DNA of 64,000 nucleotides from NCBI GenBank assembly GCA_038380795.1, contig CM076279.1, positions 5,223,001 to 5,287,000 of the forward strand. Direction: 5' to 3'. A model generated the notes under the pieces. The model searched no databases and had not been told where the DNA came from. It saw only the letters and a program-made list of their open reading frames with translations. Every line of letters begins with the position of its first letter. Within the stretch, counting starts at the first letter, position 1. This DNA is from Pyrocephalus nanus (Eukaryota; Chordata; Aves; Passeriformes; Tyrannidae). Shown here piece after piece: positions 26,663 to 39,298 of this stretch. The translations under genes were made by a program, and so were the position numbers.

Positions 26663-29283
26663 ATTGATGCTTTATGGACATCTGCAACACGTGAAAAGTT
26701 GCAGGAAACAACATCTAATGCTAAGCTGAACATAATAATCTCTGGTTTCAGAACCTTGATATTAAATGATTCTGCATAAAAAAATATTTACTGGAGAAGT
26801 AAGGTATTTTCTTGCAGAAAAAAGATCTGTTTAAAGAAAACCTTGACTACAAAATGTTGCAAATCTAGAGTGGGACAAGAATGACACCAGTTACTAAGTG
26901 TGCTTCTCTTCATTAATTGCTATTCTTAATTGCAGAAAAAGGCAGCAATGTATTTCCCAAGAAAAGCAAAATGCTTCATGGGAAATGCTAATTTGGGAAA
27001 ATCACAACTAGAAACTGGCAAAAATTTTAACAACATTGTGCCACATATTCTCCATGTGCACAAATCTAAACTACATCCACACAGAGAAGCCAAGGAACGT
27101 GACATTTTTTCCTACATGTACATCTTTTGGGTCATAGTACAAAGCTCAGGAGAGAACAACCTCTGATGAGTTCATGCCCCTCTCCCTGGGCAGTCAGGCA
27201 GGAAACAACGTGTGCTCAGAGTTCACCTTTTTCCTGCCAAATGTCTCAGTAGCAAACCTCAGCCCAATGAGAAAGGTGGCAAGATACCTCTTACATCCTA
27301 GTGGGAACTTGAGTTTCCAACTCAATCCACCCTGAGAGCAGCATAGCCTTAAAATTTGCAGCATAGCTGCCTTGACTCACACATACATAATATTAATATG
27401 ATATTGCAATCACCATTTCTCCATGTGGCATAAGAAATTATATTAAACAGGCACTAGGTGACAACTAGCTGTCAAAATCTGTAATGAGGAACCAGTAAGA
27501 TCCTTATCAGAATAATTTTCAAGATGTGTGTTCTTTTCTTTTATATTGAGATGACAAAGAATTCTCGATATCAAAAAATACATATTGCTTTTGATCTTTT
27601 AATTAATTCAAACTTGCAAGAGACAAGGATGGAGGCAGAAAAACAGAAAGCAAGAAGTTCTCTTTCCTGCTTTGTAGCTACTGCAGGTGGTTTTACAAAT
27701 AATCTCCCTTACACCAAGAGAAGTTGGCTGAATGTGGCAGAAATTCTTGCAGAGGTCCTGGGACAAGGTGAGAGTGCAAACAGCAGGTCAAACCAGCCCA
27801 CCTGTGCCTGTGAGGCTGAAGGGGCTGGTAAATGAAGGGGACATTAAAGAGCCACCAACAGAGACCAAACAGCCCTGTGTGCCAGAATGACCCTGCACAG
27901 AATCTCTGGTTTGAGTCAAAGGCAAAAGCTGGACTGAAAGAATGTCCCTTCTCATTATCCACCACTCTTGGACTATACTACAGCCAGTTATTACAAAAAC
28001 AAACTACCCCCTAAACCCTGTTTTTTTCACCTTTTAATTATTCCTTAATCTACTCCCCAGCTGTGGGAAGCACAAATATTACAGGGACTGTAATCACTGC
28101 ACCACCTGAAGTCAATTTTATCTGGTGACTTTGACACTAGCATAAAAAAAATCAGTTTTCCCACTCCATGCCTACTCAGAGAAACCCAATTCTGTGGGTG
28201 CCAAGCTGTCAAAACTCCAAGAAACCTCCAGAGATTTATTGAGGAACTGCAGGATTGCAGGACATTTTAAACACTTTTGTGACTAAATTCTCATTCACAG
28301 AAAAGCTAAATTACTGCATTTGCCATATGTCTTTTTTAATTAGAGGACTATTATTTCAAAAATGCTTTATGTCTTAACACTGTTTGCTAGAGTTCAGATA
28401 TGAAAAAGGGGGCTGGACTGAAAATAAGTCATTATGATAATGAATAGACTGACTCACAGGAAAAACACATTGATTGACTTATTAGTTAAGTGCCAGTAAT
28501 CTTCCTTCTTATTTTGTTGGGGGTGATTTTAACTTCAAATAAATTGCATCATTATTTCTACCAGTAAAAATGTAAATTCCTCCTTGGTTTTGATAAGGAC
28601 CATCAATACAAGAAAATAATTACCTGAATGCCCATTGCACTGATGGATTCTTAAAGACTGTATCTTTACAATAATATGTTAAATTTTTTATCAGTTTCCT
28701 TAGTGAGGTCAGCACTATTTATAAGCACTGAAGATATCAGAAAATACAAGAAAGCATGGCAGAAACAGTATATGGAACAGAAGCATCAGAAATTAAGTGG
28801 TAATATTATCATTCGGTATTTATAGTTACATTCTCAGAACTCACCTGTTGATAGTGGCTTTTTAATACTCACTTTCTTAACCTCCGAGCCAAGAAGTTAC
28901 TTAAGCATCTTTGTAATCTCAGTGGGGCTACCTAAAAGTTTAAGATGAGAGATATGACTAAAATGACTGAGTTCAAGCATAAATAAATAGGAAGTGGTGG
29001 GCACAGACTGCTGACAGTGGTGAATTCCCAGCAACACTAAAGGGAGCTTTGAGCCCCATCCTCCTTGGCTGACTGGGACCACTGAAACAGCACATCCCAC
29101 CCATCCAAAGAGCTGAGCAGGCAGGGCTGGAACTGGCTGAGTCCTGTGTTTTCCTCACATCTGCTCAAAGGAGCCAGGGCACTGGTGGATATTTGCACTC
29201 CTGAAGTGGCACGAGTCAATACTGCCTTTCTTCCTGCAAATTATTAACCTGCTCTTAGTGAATTCCTCGCTGAATTGTAGCCC

Positions 29284-29358
29284 TTTTTATAAATGCAAGA
29301 CAGTGAGATACAGACAGCTTGTCAGAGATCACACAGTCAGTGGTGGCACAATCAGCAC
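29284..29358 (+). mobile_element. MIR-like ancient relic
   Basis: TTTTATAAATGCAAGACAGTG, GATACAGACAGCTTGTCAGAG, ATCACACAGTCAGTGGTGGCA follows the MIR core order: TTTTACAGATGAGGAAACTG, GCACAGAGAGGT, GTCACACAGCTAGTAAGTGGC. Divergence is high; identification is by pattern only. Confidence 0.55.
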
Positions 29359-30515
29359 TATAAATTTCCTAATCTCGTACTTATTCCTTGAGATTAGGGT
29401 TCCATGTATAGGAGATAAATAAATACCAAAAAGTTTGAGTAGACTAATTTTTGTTTCTTATTTTAAAAGAAATGTGTAAGTAATTCTTTAGCATAGCTTG
29501 AAAAGTTTGCATGAAAAATTTTCTCTGGCAGGTTTTTTTGTAAATTATTATATTTTACTCTCACCTGAAGTTGAGAACTTGCACAGAAAGACATTCAAAT
29601 ATAGAGTCTAAACACAAAAGCCCTTTCTGTCTTCCCCAAAAAATTGAGTTAATTGTAATAAAAAAGTATTATTGCAAGTTCTACCTGGAATGTAAGTGTA
29701 AATATAAACTTGAGACAAGGAGGCACAGTGTCATGTCTATATGATTTATGGCAGCAAGATTCAGTGCTATCATTATGATAATTTATTGCAGACAACCACT
29801 TTCATCTCAACAGTGGTTAAGGCCAAGTTCCGGTACAGATTGCTAAAGTTCCCTGAGCTGGACACCAATAGACTGATGGTTTGGATGATCTTCAAATGCC
29901 CATTAGGATTTGGGGTCCCATGAGCATCCTTTCCCCTTAGTGAATCACAGCCATTAGCCCTTGCTTTGATTTTGCTGTAACATTTATTTTGGTTCATGCT
30001 TGTATCCCAGGCTGCTCCCAGGAAAGCTGCTGTACCTGATCAGGGGGAACCTTCAGCAGGGCAGGAGTGATGGATGGCAGCAACCTCTCCCATCAGCACA
30101 GGGGAAGCCACAGTTCAAACCATTTTGCTCAGAAGTTGCCCAGTTCAAAACTGTTTCTACAATTGATCTTTTTTGATCCAAGCTAATTTTGAGTCAAATG
30201 AGTCGAATGCTGGCTCTCCTCAGAAGGTATGGACCTTAATTCTGCTTTACTGAACTGGAATGTATTATGTTGGTATAAAAACCTCTAAGCGTGTGGATTT
30301 AGAAAATACTCTTTGAACTCTGTTCACAGAGCTGAACTGAAGAGTCTTTCTCTGGCCTGAAGAAACCAAGTGTCCACATTGTAATTAATACATTGGATAC
30401 TTTTAAACTGACAGGAATCCCAGCCACAGCTTTGAGATGGTAAAATCCTCACAATTAAACTACATAAACATGCTTCAGAGAGCTGTCTAAAACCACTTTG
30501 CAGTCATTTTTACCT

Positions 30516-30555
30516 CTGGATCCATGAGTAGTCCAGTGACTTCAGTGCAGCTTAA
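30516..30555. repeat. Ancient amniote interspersed repeat relic
   Basis: ATCCATGAGTAGTCCAGTGA followed by CTTCAGTG matches the CATGAGTAGTCCCATTGACTTCAATGG motif common in old sauropsid repeats. Short, so moderate confidence only. Confidence 0.4.
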
Positions 30556-30838
30556 AGGTTACCAAGATTAAGTTTAAGAAGTTTAGCCAACTGTATAAAT
30601 TGGAACAGAACTCAAATAAATGCAGTAAATATCAACCCCCTTCATTTTAGTGAGCTCCAGGAGTTTTGTATGGAAACTCATACAGTAAAACCTGGATTAT
30701 GTAGCCAGCATTTTTGTTTGTTTGGAATGTCCCACCAATGCACACAAGAGCGATGTTCTCCTCCTACCCCAAAGACACCCTGCTGTATGAAACCCTTTCT
30801 CTTGGGATCACATCCACCATACCTAATTCTACAGTGAA

Positions 30839-30910
30839 AGGCTGATCCAAACCTCATCCAAGTCTGCAGAAATATTCCAATTGATTTCAGTGGGCTTTTG
30901 GAATAGGCCT
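30839..30910. repeat. Ancient amniote interspersed repeat relic
   Basis: AGGCTGATCCAAACCTCATC, then ATTGATTTCAGTGGGCTTTTGGAATAGGCC, follows the palindromic GATCCAAAGCCCATTGAAGTC / CATTGACTTCAATGGGCTTTGGATCAGGCC repeat. It lies about 300 bp from the previous relic and could be part of the same inserted element. Confidence 0.5.
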
Positions 30911-32878
30911 GTATTGACATCCATTCAACTTTATTGAACTGAGCTTTCTTGTGGAGCTGCAGCAGCCAATATGGCCATAACAACTTCAAAACCAAGCATG
31001 AAGGCCACTGCCAGTCAAATAACATCACAGCAAGTAAATGACAGCAGAATTAATTCATTATCATTTATCTAGATTAAAAAACCCCCACCAGTTCCTGAGC
31101 TCACTACTGTGTTTTCCAGGTGAAGAAAACTTTTCAAGTTGTTTCAGTCCCTCACAGATTTTTCAGTTGGAGTCATAAACTGTTTATTTATCACAAGCCA
31201 ATGAAATAAATATAAGTTTTCATGAGGATAATAAGCTTATCACACAAAAAATATTCACAAAAATTAATATATTTGGGAGTTTTGGCTATCTGCTAGCAAC
31301 CAACATCCATATAATTTTTTCCTTCCATTAAACTCATAAAAAAGTCCCACTGAAATCTATAGGTAATAAAGTTGAGCTTGCCCTTAGGATTTGGCATTCT
31401 CTCATCATCAGTTCAGTTCTTTGCTCACTTAATGGTCAACACTCCCTTTTACAACAGTTCGTCTCACTTGCTCGAGACATTTGGTTTCCCAAGAGTAATG
31501 TTATAATTTCAAGGAGACTAATTTAGGAACAAGGATACCTGTGTAAATACAAAAGACAAAATCTCTTTGCAGTTTTCTTATGTTCTGGATTGGGATGTTA
31601 TTGTAAGAAATCAGTTGGGAAAACCCAAAAGAGAGTTTAAAGGCAAATCCATGGAAAACCTTTAATCTGTTTGAGCAAAGCAGTTTAGTAAACATCAATG
31701 GAAATTTCTCTGAGCATTTCCTAAAGTGTTCTTAAATATTTCTACACTGGAAATAGAGGATGCCACTCGTGCCTTTTATAATGCCAGAATAGGAGATATT
31801 AACCTGGATTTTAATAAGGCATAAAGAAGAGAATTGCATAGAATGCTTAAAACTTCAGTATCAAAATGATATCCATCATTCAGCAATCCTCTCAAGGAAA
31901 GAATTCCCTCTTGCTGCAGAGCCTCATTGTTCAATGAAAATCCATCAATACACATGGGAATTCTTTAAGTTAAGCCATTTGTCCCTAAACCCTTGAATGA
32001 CTGTGCCTCATGTCCAGCATCACTGTTCTCCCTGGGCAGATGATGGCAATTAATTTGTTAAAATCCTGAGTCTCTTTATAAGCTATGAGAAGAGATGAAG
32101 CAAACATCAGCAGCGATTGCTGCAGTGCAATGAGCGCTTACACTACCCTGGGAGCCAGCAAAATGAAATCAAGAATCACATTGACTATTAAGTGCCTGCA
32201 GTCCAATTCTTCCTTCAAAAGAGTGATGATTTGGTCCCATCCAGTTGCTTTGAAGCACTCAAGAAATCTGATCTACCACAATTAAACACCATCAGGTATT
32301 TGAAAACCTATGACTCCAACACATTTCCCAGATGATGAAAATAACAATGTAGCCTGTGGTTTCTTCTCTTAAAGACACTCTCCTTCCCCATTCAGAGACC
32401 CAGGCATCCTCATTTTGCTAGAATACATATATGTGTTTTAAAAGTGTGCCCTAGTTTGGGGAACTGTTTATAAACCAATCTATTTTCAACCCATTATGCA
32501 TGCATCCCCCGCTGGAGTGTCTGTAATATGACCTCTGCACACCTGCCAAGAGCTGGGATATCAGTTTGATACCCAAAGCATCTCTCTCCCTCCCCCTTCC
32601 CTCTGCCTTGCTGGGATCAATGAAGGCACCCGCAGTCGCAGGATACACCTTTTCACACCTGCCCTGAGCCGGGATTTTCGTTCGCAGCCCAAACCCCGTG
32701 TCCCCTCCCTTCTTCCACGACATCCCGAGCCACCCGCCGGGCACCGCGGCCCGGGGCAGCCCCTGCCCACCTCCCCGTGCCGCGCAGCCCCCTGACTCCG
32801 CCAGCGCTGCCTCGCTGCGCCCACTTTCCCCATCCGCAGCAAGTGGGAACCATCCTCTCCCCGCGCCAGGTGCGCTTC

Positions 32879-32903
32879 TTTAAAAAAAAAAAAAAAGAAA
32901 AAG

Positions 32904-32939
<36 letters not shown>

Positions 32940-33004
32940 AACGGGAGAGAAAAAATACAAACCGGACCCACTTTTTTTTTTTTTTCTTTTTTTTTTTTTT
33001 TAAA
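32879..33004. repeat. Poly-A / poly-T inverted repeat in the CpG island
   Basis: Left side: TTT, A15, G, A5, G, A34 (32879-32937). Right side: T14, C, T15, AAA (32972-33004). The reverse complement of the right arm (TTT A15 G A14) matches the left arm perfectly over 24 nt and over 33 nt with one mismatch. The loop is GC-mixed. Homopolymer length may be affected by sequencing error. Confidence 0.9.
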
Positions 33005-33014
33005 CAAAGTGAGC

Positions 33015-33446
33015 GGCACCCTCTGGAATGCGCTCCCTGAGAAGAAGACAGACCGCGAGGGAAGGAGGGAGGCAACGGAGGTCGTGTCTCTCCCCTCCTC
33101 CGCCCCCGCTCCGGGCCGGCCCCGGTCCCACCGCAGAGCGGCCCCGCCGCCCGCGCAGGCACCGCCTCCGCGGCGGGGAGCGCGCCCGGCCCGCGCCCGT
33201 GCGCGCCGCCAGCACAGCCCCGCCGGCCCCCGCAGCACCGGCTGCGCATCGGGGACATGGCGGGACACGGCCGGCCTTAGGGGAGCAGGGGGAAGCCCCC
33301 CGAGGAGCGATGGTACCTCCCGACAGCTAAAGGTGGAGGTAGCGGCGGCTGCAGCGGGAGCGTGACCTCGATTTGTTTTTTGGGACTGCGGGCGGGAGCG
33401 GCGCGTCCGATGAGCTGAGGAAGATAAGGAGCAGGAGGATTTGAGG
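33015..33446 (+). other. CA10: Candidate non-coding first exon / transcription start area of CA10
   Basis: Inference. A perfect consensus donor GTAAGT begins at 33447 directly after GATTTGAGG, inside the CpG island and upstream of the CA10 start codon, so a non-coding exon could end at 33446. The sequence before it is very GC-rich and holds a GCGGCGGCTGCAGCGG stretch around 33343-33358. I recall that the human CA10 5' UTR has CCG-type repeats, which would fit, but I cannot check this. No TATA box is evident, so the start is probably dispersed; the left limit given here is arbitrary. Confidence 0.4.
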
Positions 33447-33514
33447 GTAAGTAACGGATTGCCCCAAAACTGACAATATTTTTTTATTATTTTTATTACT
33501 ATTATTCTTTTTTT

Positions 33515-33556
<42 letters not shown>

Positions 33557-34107
33557 GGGGGGGTGTTGGGTAGGATCTATGCAGAACTGTTGTGCCTGGG
33601 GAATGCCATCGGCTATGTGTTGCAGCCCAGGTGCTTCGCTAACCCTCGGCTGGTGCCTCTCGCTGCCCTTCCACCGCCAACCCGACAAGAAGTTTGGGTC
33701 CGATTCTCTTTCCCTTCTTGTTTAAATAAGTTTTAAAATATCGGCGTCCTTAGCGAAGCCGGCTGGCGATGCGCTCAGCCCTCGCCGCTCGCCGATGTGA
33801 TTTAGAGGGGAACACACCCCCGCAGCCCCCACCGTCAAACAGCCCCTACCCCGCGCTCTCTGGGGGCTGCGGGGCCGTAGGGGTGGGCGCTGGGGGCGGT
33901 GGGTCCATCCCGGCCGGGAAAGGGGCTCCGTGAGCGGGGCAAGCCCGACCCCTGCAGTCGCCTGTCGGAAGCCGCCGCGGCGCGCCGGGATTGCAGCATC
34001 CGCGGCGGGGCTGGGGAGCCGCGCTCGGAGCTGCGGGAGCTGCGGGAGGGGCGGGGGTGGCGAGCGCGTTGCAGCGGGTATTAATCTCTTTCCGCTCATT
34101 CTTGTAG
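33447..34107 (+). other. CA10: Predicted 661-bp intron within the CA10 5' UTR
   Basis: Bounded by GTAAGT at 33447 and TTGTAG at 34102-34107. It includes the AT-rich tract at 33476-33554 with an uninterrupted run of 38 T, then a GC-rich, CpG-dense part (33740-34080). Both splice signals are close to consensus, but no transcript evidence is available. The alternative is that 33447-34107 is transcribed leader, or promoter DNA upstream of a start site near 34100. Confidence 0.4.
33476..33554. repeat. T-rich tract with T38
   Basis: AT-rich run beginning about 33478 that ends in 38 uninterrupted T (33517-33554), followed at once by GCGGGGGGG. It sits inside the predicted 5' UTR intron of CA10. Length likely polymorphic. 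Confidence 0.93.
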
Positions 34108-34154
34108 CAGCAGGAGGGGAATCCCCCTCCCTCCGCCGCCTCCACCCCCCGGCA

Positions 34155-34175
34155 ATGCCGGCACTGCCCCGCTGA
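34155..34175 (+). other. Minimal upstream ORF, six codons
   Basis: ATG at 34155 followed by five sense codons and TGA at 34173-34175, near the start of the predicted leader exon. It is included only as part of the uORF series. Confidence 0.3.
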
Positions 34176-34262
34176 GACGTGCAGAGTTTTGGGGTTGACT
34201 TGCACCTGGCCGCCCTGGAATAGAGACTCTCCGGATCGGATCGGTTGGGGGTTTGTTGTCTT

Positions 34263-34665
<403 letters not shown>

Positions 34666-36555
34666 TAAGGGGTAAGAGGTACAGTTAAAATTGTAGTTGA
34701 AAAGCACATGAATGATGTGTTGTGAGTGGGTCGTGACAGAAATTCACAAACATCGCTTCCCTCTCCCCCTTAATTCCAACACCTGTGTTGTAATTATGAT
34801 ACATTGGTTGCAGTGAATAACCACAGTGTACTGATAAGGCAAATGCTGATAATTCCTAATGTACCTGATTGTGATAATTATTCACAGCATTGCTGTGATC
34901 CCAGAATTTCATAGCTCCTGAAGTTCTTAAACTCGTCTGATCTGCAGATCTTAAAGGGTTTGCGGTTTGTTGATGGACTTGTCATGCTCTGCTGCCACAG
35001 TTCAGGGTCTGCAAAGAGAGGGATAAGAGTGAAGAATGTGCCTCTGCTTTTAAAGTGAGCTTTACTGTTGCTGTGCTCTGAAAATGGATTTTTTTTTTTC
35101 CTTTAAAAAAAGCCCCATTCAGACAGCTCTGTGGTGGCTGGGATTTCCACCTTTATTTTAAGCTTGCAAAGATCTCTCTCCCTTCCAGCATGTAGAAGTC
35201 AGATTGTCACCAGAGCTTGTCCAATTAATGAATAGGCATGGCCGGGTGTCGAGCATAAAGGATTGGAACAATTTATTCTTGGTGAAAACACTCCCTTCGA
35301 CTGCAAAAGCCCTGGCTCTCTTGTTAATTTGTCATGTTGGTCATGCTGGAATAATTATGTTGTAGGAGGCAGGAGAGGGGAGGTGGCCAGTTTTCTAGTT
35401 TGGGACACTCCAGGGAGCCCCATGGGGATCCAGGCTGCCTGTGTCTCCTGCTGTTCCACTTCTCTGCAGGCTGACTCTGCCCTCCAGCCATTGCGTAAGT
35501 CTGGAAATGGGAGCGCAGGCAACACAGGCAAGGCACTGCCAGGGAGAGCTCAGAGGTCCTGGTGGACATCTCAGTGTCCAGCCTGGAGCTGTGCAGGGAG
35601 AGGGAGCTCCAAACCTCTCCTGGGACCATGCAGAGGTTGGCCTGGGCTGCATCCCTGCCAACAGCACCTGCAGCATCTCACCCTGGCAGTGCCGGGCCCC
35701 ACTGCGCTTCCTGCAGCACTCCCCGACTGATCCACCCTTACAGCCCTTGGACTGGTGACACACCAACATTGGAGGCTCAGCACCCCTGTTAATTTGTATT
35801 GCCTGCACCTGCACCAAAGCTTTTATATTCCTGAGTAAATAGCTCTGCTGTCTGCTCACGGTGTACATCAGCCCTTCCTTTATCCCCACAGACTGGCACC
35901 ATCTGCTACCAGGCACCCAGGTGACACTGGCAGCACCCCAGGCTGACCTTCCACTTGTGCCCATTGGTATCATCAGAATAATTCACTCTCTCGCTTTTTA
36001 GAACAGCAAAAACCTGCTGCCTCTTGTCATTTAAATCTCACACTTATCTATTTAGCTCAGCGTGATGTGCCACCTGTCCAGTTCTCCTCAAATTAGGCAC
36101 TTCTTAAAGTGCCACAGTGAGAATGGAAAACTGAAGCTCATCGCTTTCCTGGCCATTCTGACAGTAATATCCTGAGACAGAAAGAAGCTGTCCCGTTCTG
36201 TGCAGCTCCTTATGCCATGCATTTAGCTGTCAGCGTTCCCAGAGCTCCCCCCCCCCTCCTTTCCTCCTCTTCAGACGTGGGAGCCCAGGCTTCTGAACCA
36301 GTGGGATCAGTCCTGCAGGGGCTCCCATCGCTCTCCATCTCCCTCTAGCACTAATACCTAACACTGTACAGGCTGATACCATCTCTGTTTGCTTTTTCGC
36401 TTATTTTGTTCCTTTTTGGGGTGGAATGAAGTGGATAAGTGAATGGTGGGATGTTTCTGCTGCGTGGTTAAAGCTGTGGTTTCAAATAATTTTAACCACA
36501 CGGAGGATGTGTACATGCTTTAGCCTTTTTTTCTTTTTTCTTCCTCTTCCTAGGG

Positions 36556-36584
36556 ATTTATTTATTTATTTATTTATTTATTTT
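36556..36584. repeat. ATTT microsatellite
   Basis: Seven perfect ATTT units followed by T and CAGG. The right edge resembles a splice acceptor, but nothing exon-like follows. Confidence 0.93.
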
Positions 36585-39283
36585 CAGGAATCCTTACTAT
36601 TTGTAGTCTTGGTAAAAAGGATTAAGATCTGTAGATATGTGACTGGCACTAATGCTTTGTATCTTTCCTCTGCCCTCCTTTTAACACTATTTTTTGTAAC
36701 ATATTATCTACCTGGGATGTCTGGATAACAGTGCAAGTGAGAGAAGGTGGTGTAAAGCCTGTTAAGGGTTTGCCTCAACACTGGATTCCAGACACTGTGT
36801 ATTTTTAGCACTTCAGCACTGGTTATTCATTCAACATGTTACTTAAAAAAACCATTAGTTGAGCTCTAGTGCTGCAAATTACCAGAATGTAAATTAAGGA
36901 GTGTGGTAGTATTTAGTTTCTTTTTTTTTTTTTCTCTTCCTTATTAAGTCAGTAGTTTCAGCAGTGAAGCCACAAGCCAGATCTTCTGTGCATGGATCTT
37001 TCCTGAATATTAGCAAATGCTTGGTTCGGGGTCTATTTAAACCTGTGATGGCCCTCCTACTAATTCTAGTGGTTATTTTGATTAGGGTCTGTTAAGGGCT
37101 GCTGTTCAAAGGGATGATGTCAGTCACTCAATTCAACAGACTACTAATTTATCGTACTTATTTATTAAACGTAGGTTCAATGTTATGTCACATTGTCTTT
37201 TGCTGTGTATTTACATAACATTTAAATATAAATTTTGCTGTCTTTCTTATTTGAAATAAATAATGAAGTTATACAATTGGGTTTTTTTGTGTCTCTCACA
37301 CCCATGAATTTCTTGGAGACAGTGCATGGAAACTAATTTAATATATTAAAAAGAGGTGTACATATATTTTCAAAATATTTTATAGCTAATAATTTTATCA
37401 GTCAGCTGTGTGTATGAGAGATTGCTTGGTTTGGAAGAAATGATACTGAGATTTAGGAATTGACTTTTTTTTTTTAATTACTAGACCTTGTGTTTGGGAA
37501 AAAAATTTATCTGTGAACATCGTAAACAATATTTTTGTTTTCTTGGCATATTGAATTCAGGCTTCTGCTACTTGAAATTGCTTGTTTGAAAAGAAAATGT
37601 ACTTTCTTTATGCAGATGCAAATGAGAAACAAGAACATGTTGAAGTACCACAGAAACCATTTCTGTCCTTTAGAAAGAAATGAAAGCCCTTGCCTACCTT
37701 CAAAGTCATATTTATTCCTATGAGTTGTAGTCTCTAAGGCAAAACAGTCATGATTTGTATTATGACTTCTGAGGTTTTGTCCTTTTAATGATACTATTCA
37801 GGATGGAAGGAACACAGGGGAGTGGAGGTGTAGACACAACGCTGGAACAAGACCTCAGTGGATGTTGTTCCTTTGAGGATGCAGATGATCATGGCAGAGA
37901 GATTACACTGTTTGTATACAAAGAAGATAACTGGTGTTGGTATGATGTCCAGAATTTCCTCCCTGAGTAATAAGACCACCAAAGATTAATTAGCATCAGT
38001 CTTCTCAGGTGGGGTGTTGTGGAGCCCATAATGGCAGCCACCTTTCCTTGCATAGTCATTTGTATGAATCATGAAGGATTATTTTTTTTAATGATTCTAG
38101 TTATTAACAATCCATTTCAAGGAAAAAGCTAGAATGCTGTTTTCAAACCTTTGCAGGATACTTGATTTAAATAAGAAAATGAAGCTGTCATGGGCATTGA
38201 TAAAGAAGGTTTCCATGTGTATTTTCTGTTGGTCCATCAATAAAAAAATATAGAAAACCTCCATGGTCAGCATCTGTATGCTTTCCTATGAACTGATATA
38301 CTACCTCCTATAGTTTAGGCTTTTGGGTACTAATATGGAAGTATTTTATTTTTATCCTTTGCCATGTCCCCAGGTCACAGAGGGGCAAATCCCTCTTGTG
38401 ATGCAACTTCTTTGGCCTGCTTGGCAGCACACAAGTGTCATAAATCATGTATCATGAGCAACTGAGATGGTGTAAAAAAAGCCTTGTCTATCCAGGAATT
38501 CCACTGTGAATTGAGCACCTGATGTAGCATCTCCTGGCATTGAGGGCTAGAGGTGGATTTGGAGCACGGTTGCACTTCATTTTCTGTCTTGCTGCTTCTG
38601 CAGTCTCTGAGCTCTTATTACCTGGCATAACACAGAGCTGTCCTGTAGGAACTCTAAATTATGCCAGGGCTTGAATTATCTGTTGAATGATGGTCTGTAA
38701 GGTCTGATAACTCTTCTTCTCATAGTATTGCACAGCCTGAGTAATCTTGTAGAAGAGGAGAATATCAAGGCTCTGATGTCCAACATGAGAACAGTGAATG
38801 GTTCATTGTTATGTTTGGACAAAAATGTTGAAACCAAGTTAATTATCCTCAAACAGTGTCATAGAAATAGCTTTTTCTGGCAGTTTTAAGTAAGAAATGT
38901 AATATCCTAGGGGAAGGAATTATTCATAGCACAGATACATATTTATGAGAGAAGGTGATCACAGGGCATACAGGAGGTGTAACATGCATCTGGGAACTAA
39001 AAGTTTTAAACATTAGGGTATTCTTTCCTGCTTTATCCCATCTCCACAGCTTCATGTGTGTGGGCAAACCTTCATGCCTGCCCAGAGTTTGTTGATGGAA
39101 CTGAAAATCCATGTGGATTCACTCCCAAGATGGAGGCCATAGGTTGTTTCCAAAGACTCTCAGTTCCTCATCACTCGAATGCTTTCTCACTTCAGAGTTG
39201 TTGCCGCCTTTTCAAAAGGTGTGAAGATGTTTCTACTTTAAAATTCTATGGAAATAGCCTCCTATAAATGTCTGCTTTCCTTT

Positions 39284-39298
39284 TGTGTGTGTGTGTGT
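39284..39298. repeat. TG microsatellite
   Basis: Seven TG units plus T, perfect, in the CA10 intron. Confidence 0.9.

Larger units (their letters stand above)
26251..32689. other. Upstream non-coding DNA next to the CA10 CpG island
   Basis: No gene recognised. It holds old repeat relics (26615-26662, 29284-29358, 30516-30555, 30839-30910) and an A/C-rich tract (26455-26488). The short palindrome ACATATATGT lies near 32427. CpG content begins to rise only after about 32580. Confidence 0.65.

Noticed and set aside
32561..33688. 375-codon minus-strand ORF across the CpG island
   Set aside because: Its length comes from poly-A and poly-T tracts read as Lys and Phe runs and from GC-rich DNA poor in stops. 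No domain, and it lies antisense to the CA10 promoter.
35263..35973. Overlapping 155-codon + and 192-codon - ORFs
   Set aside because: They lie in a GC-richer but CpG-poor intron patch. Neither peptide resembles a known family, and both strands being open points to composition rather than coding.
36556..36728. Cryptic exon after the TTTATTTTCAG sequence
   Set aside because: The acceptor-like end is produced by the ATTT microsatellite. The following sequence has no CA10 similarity and no convincing donor.
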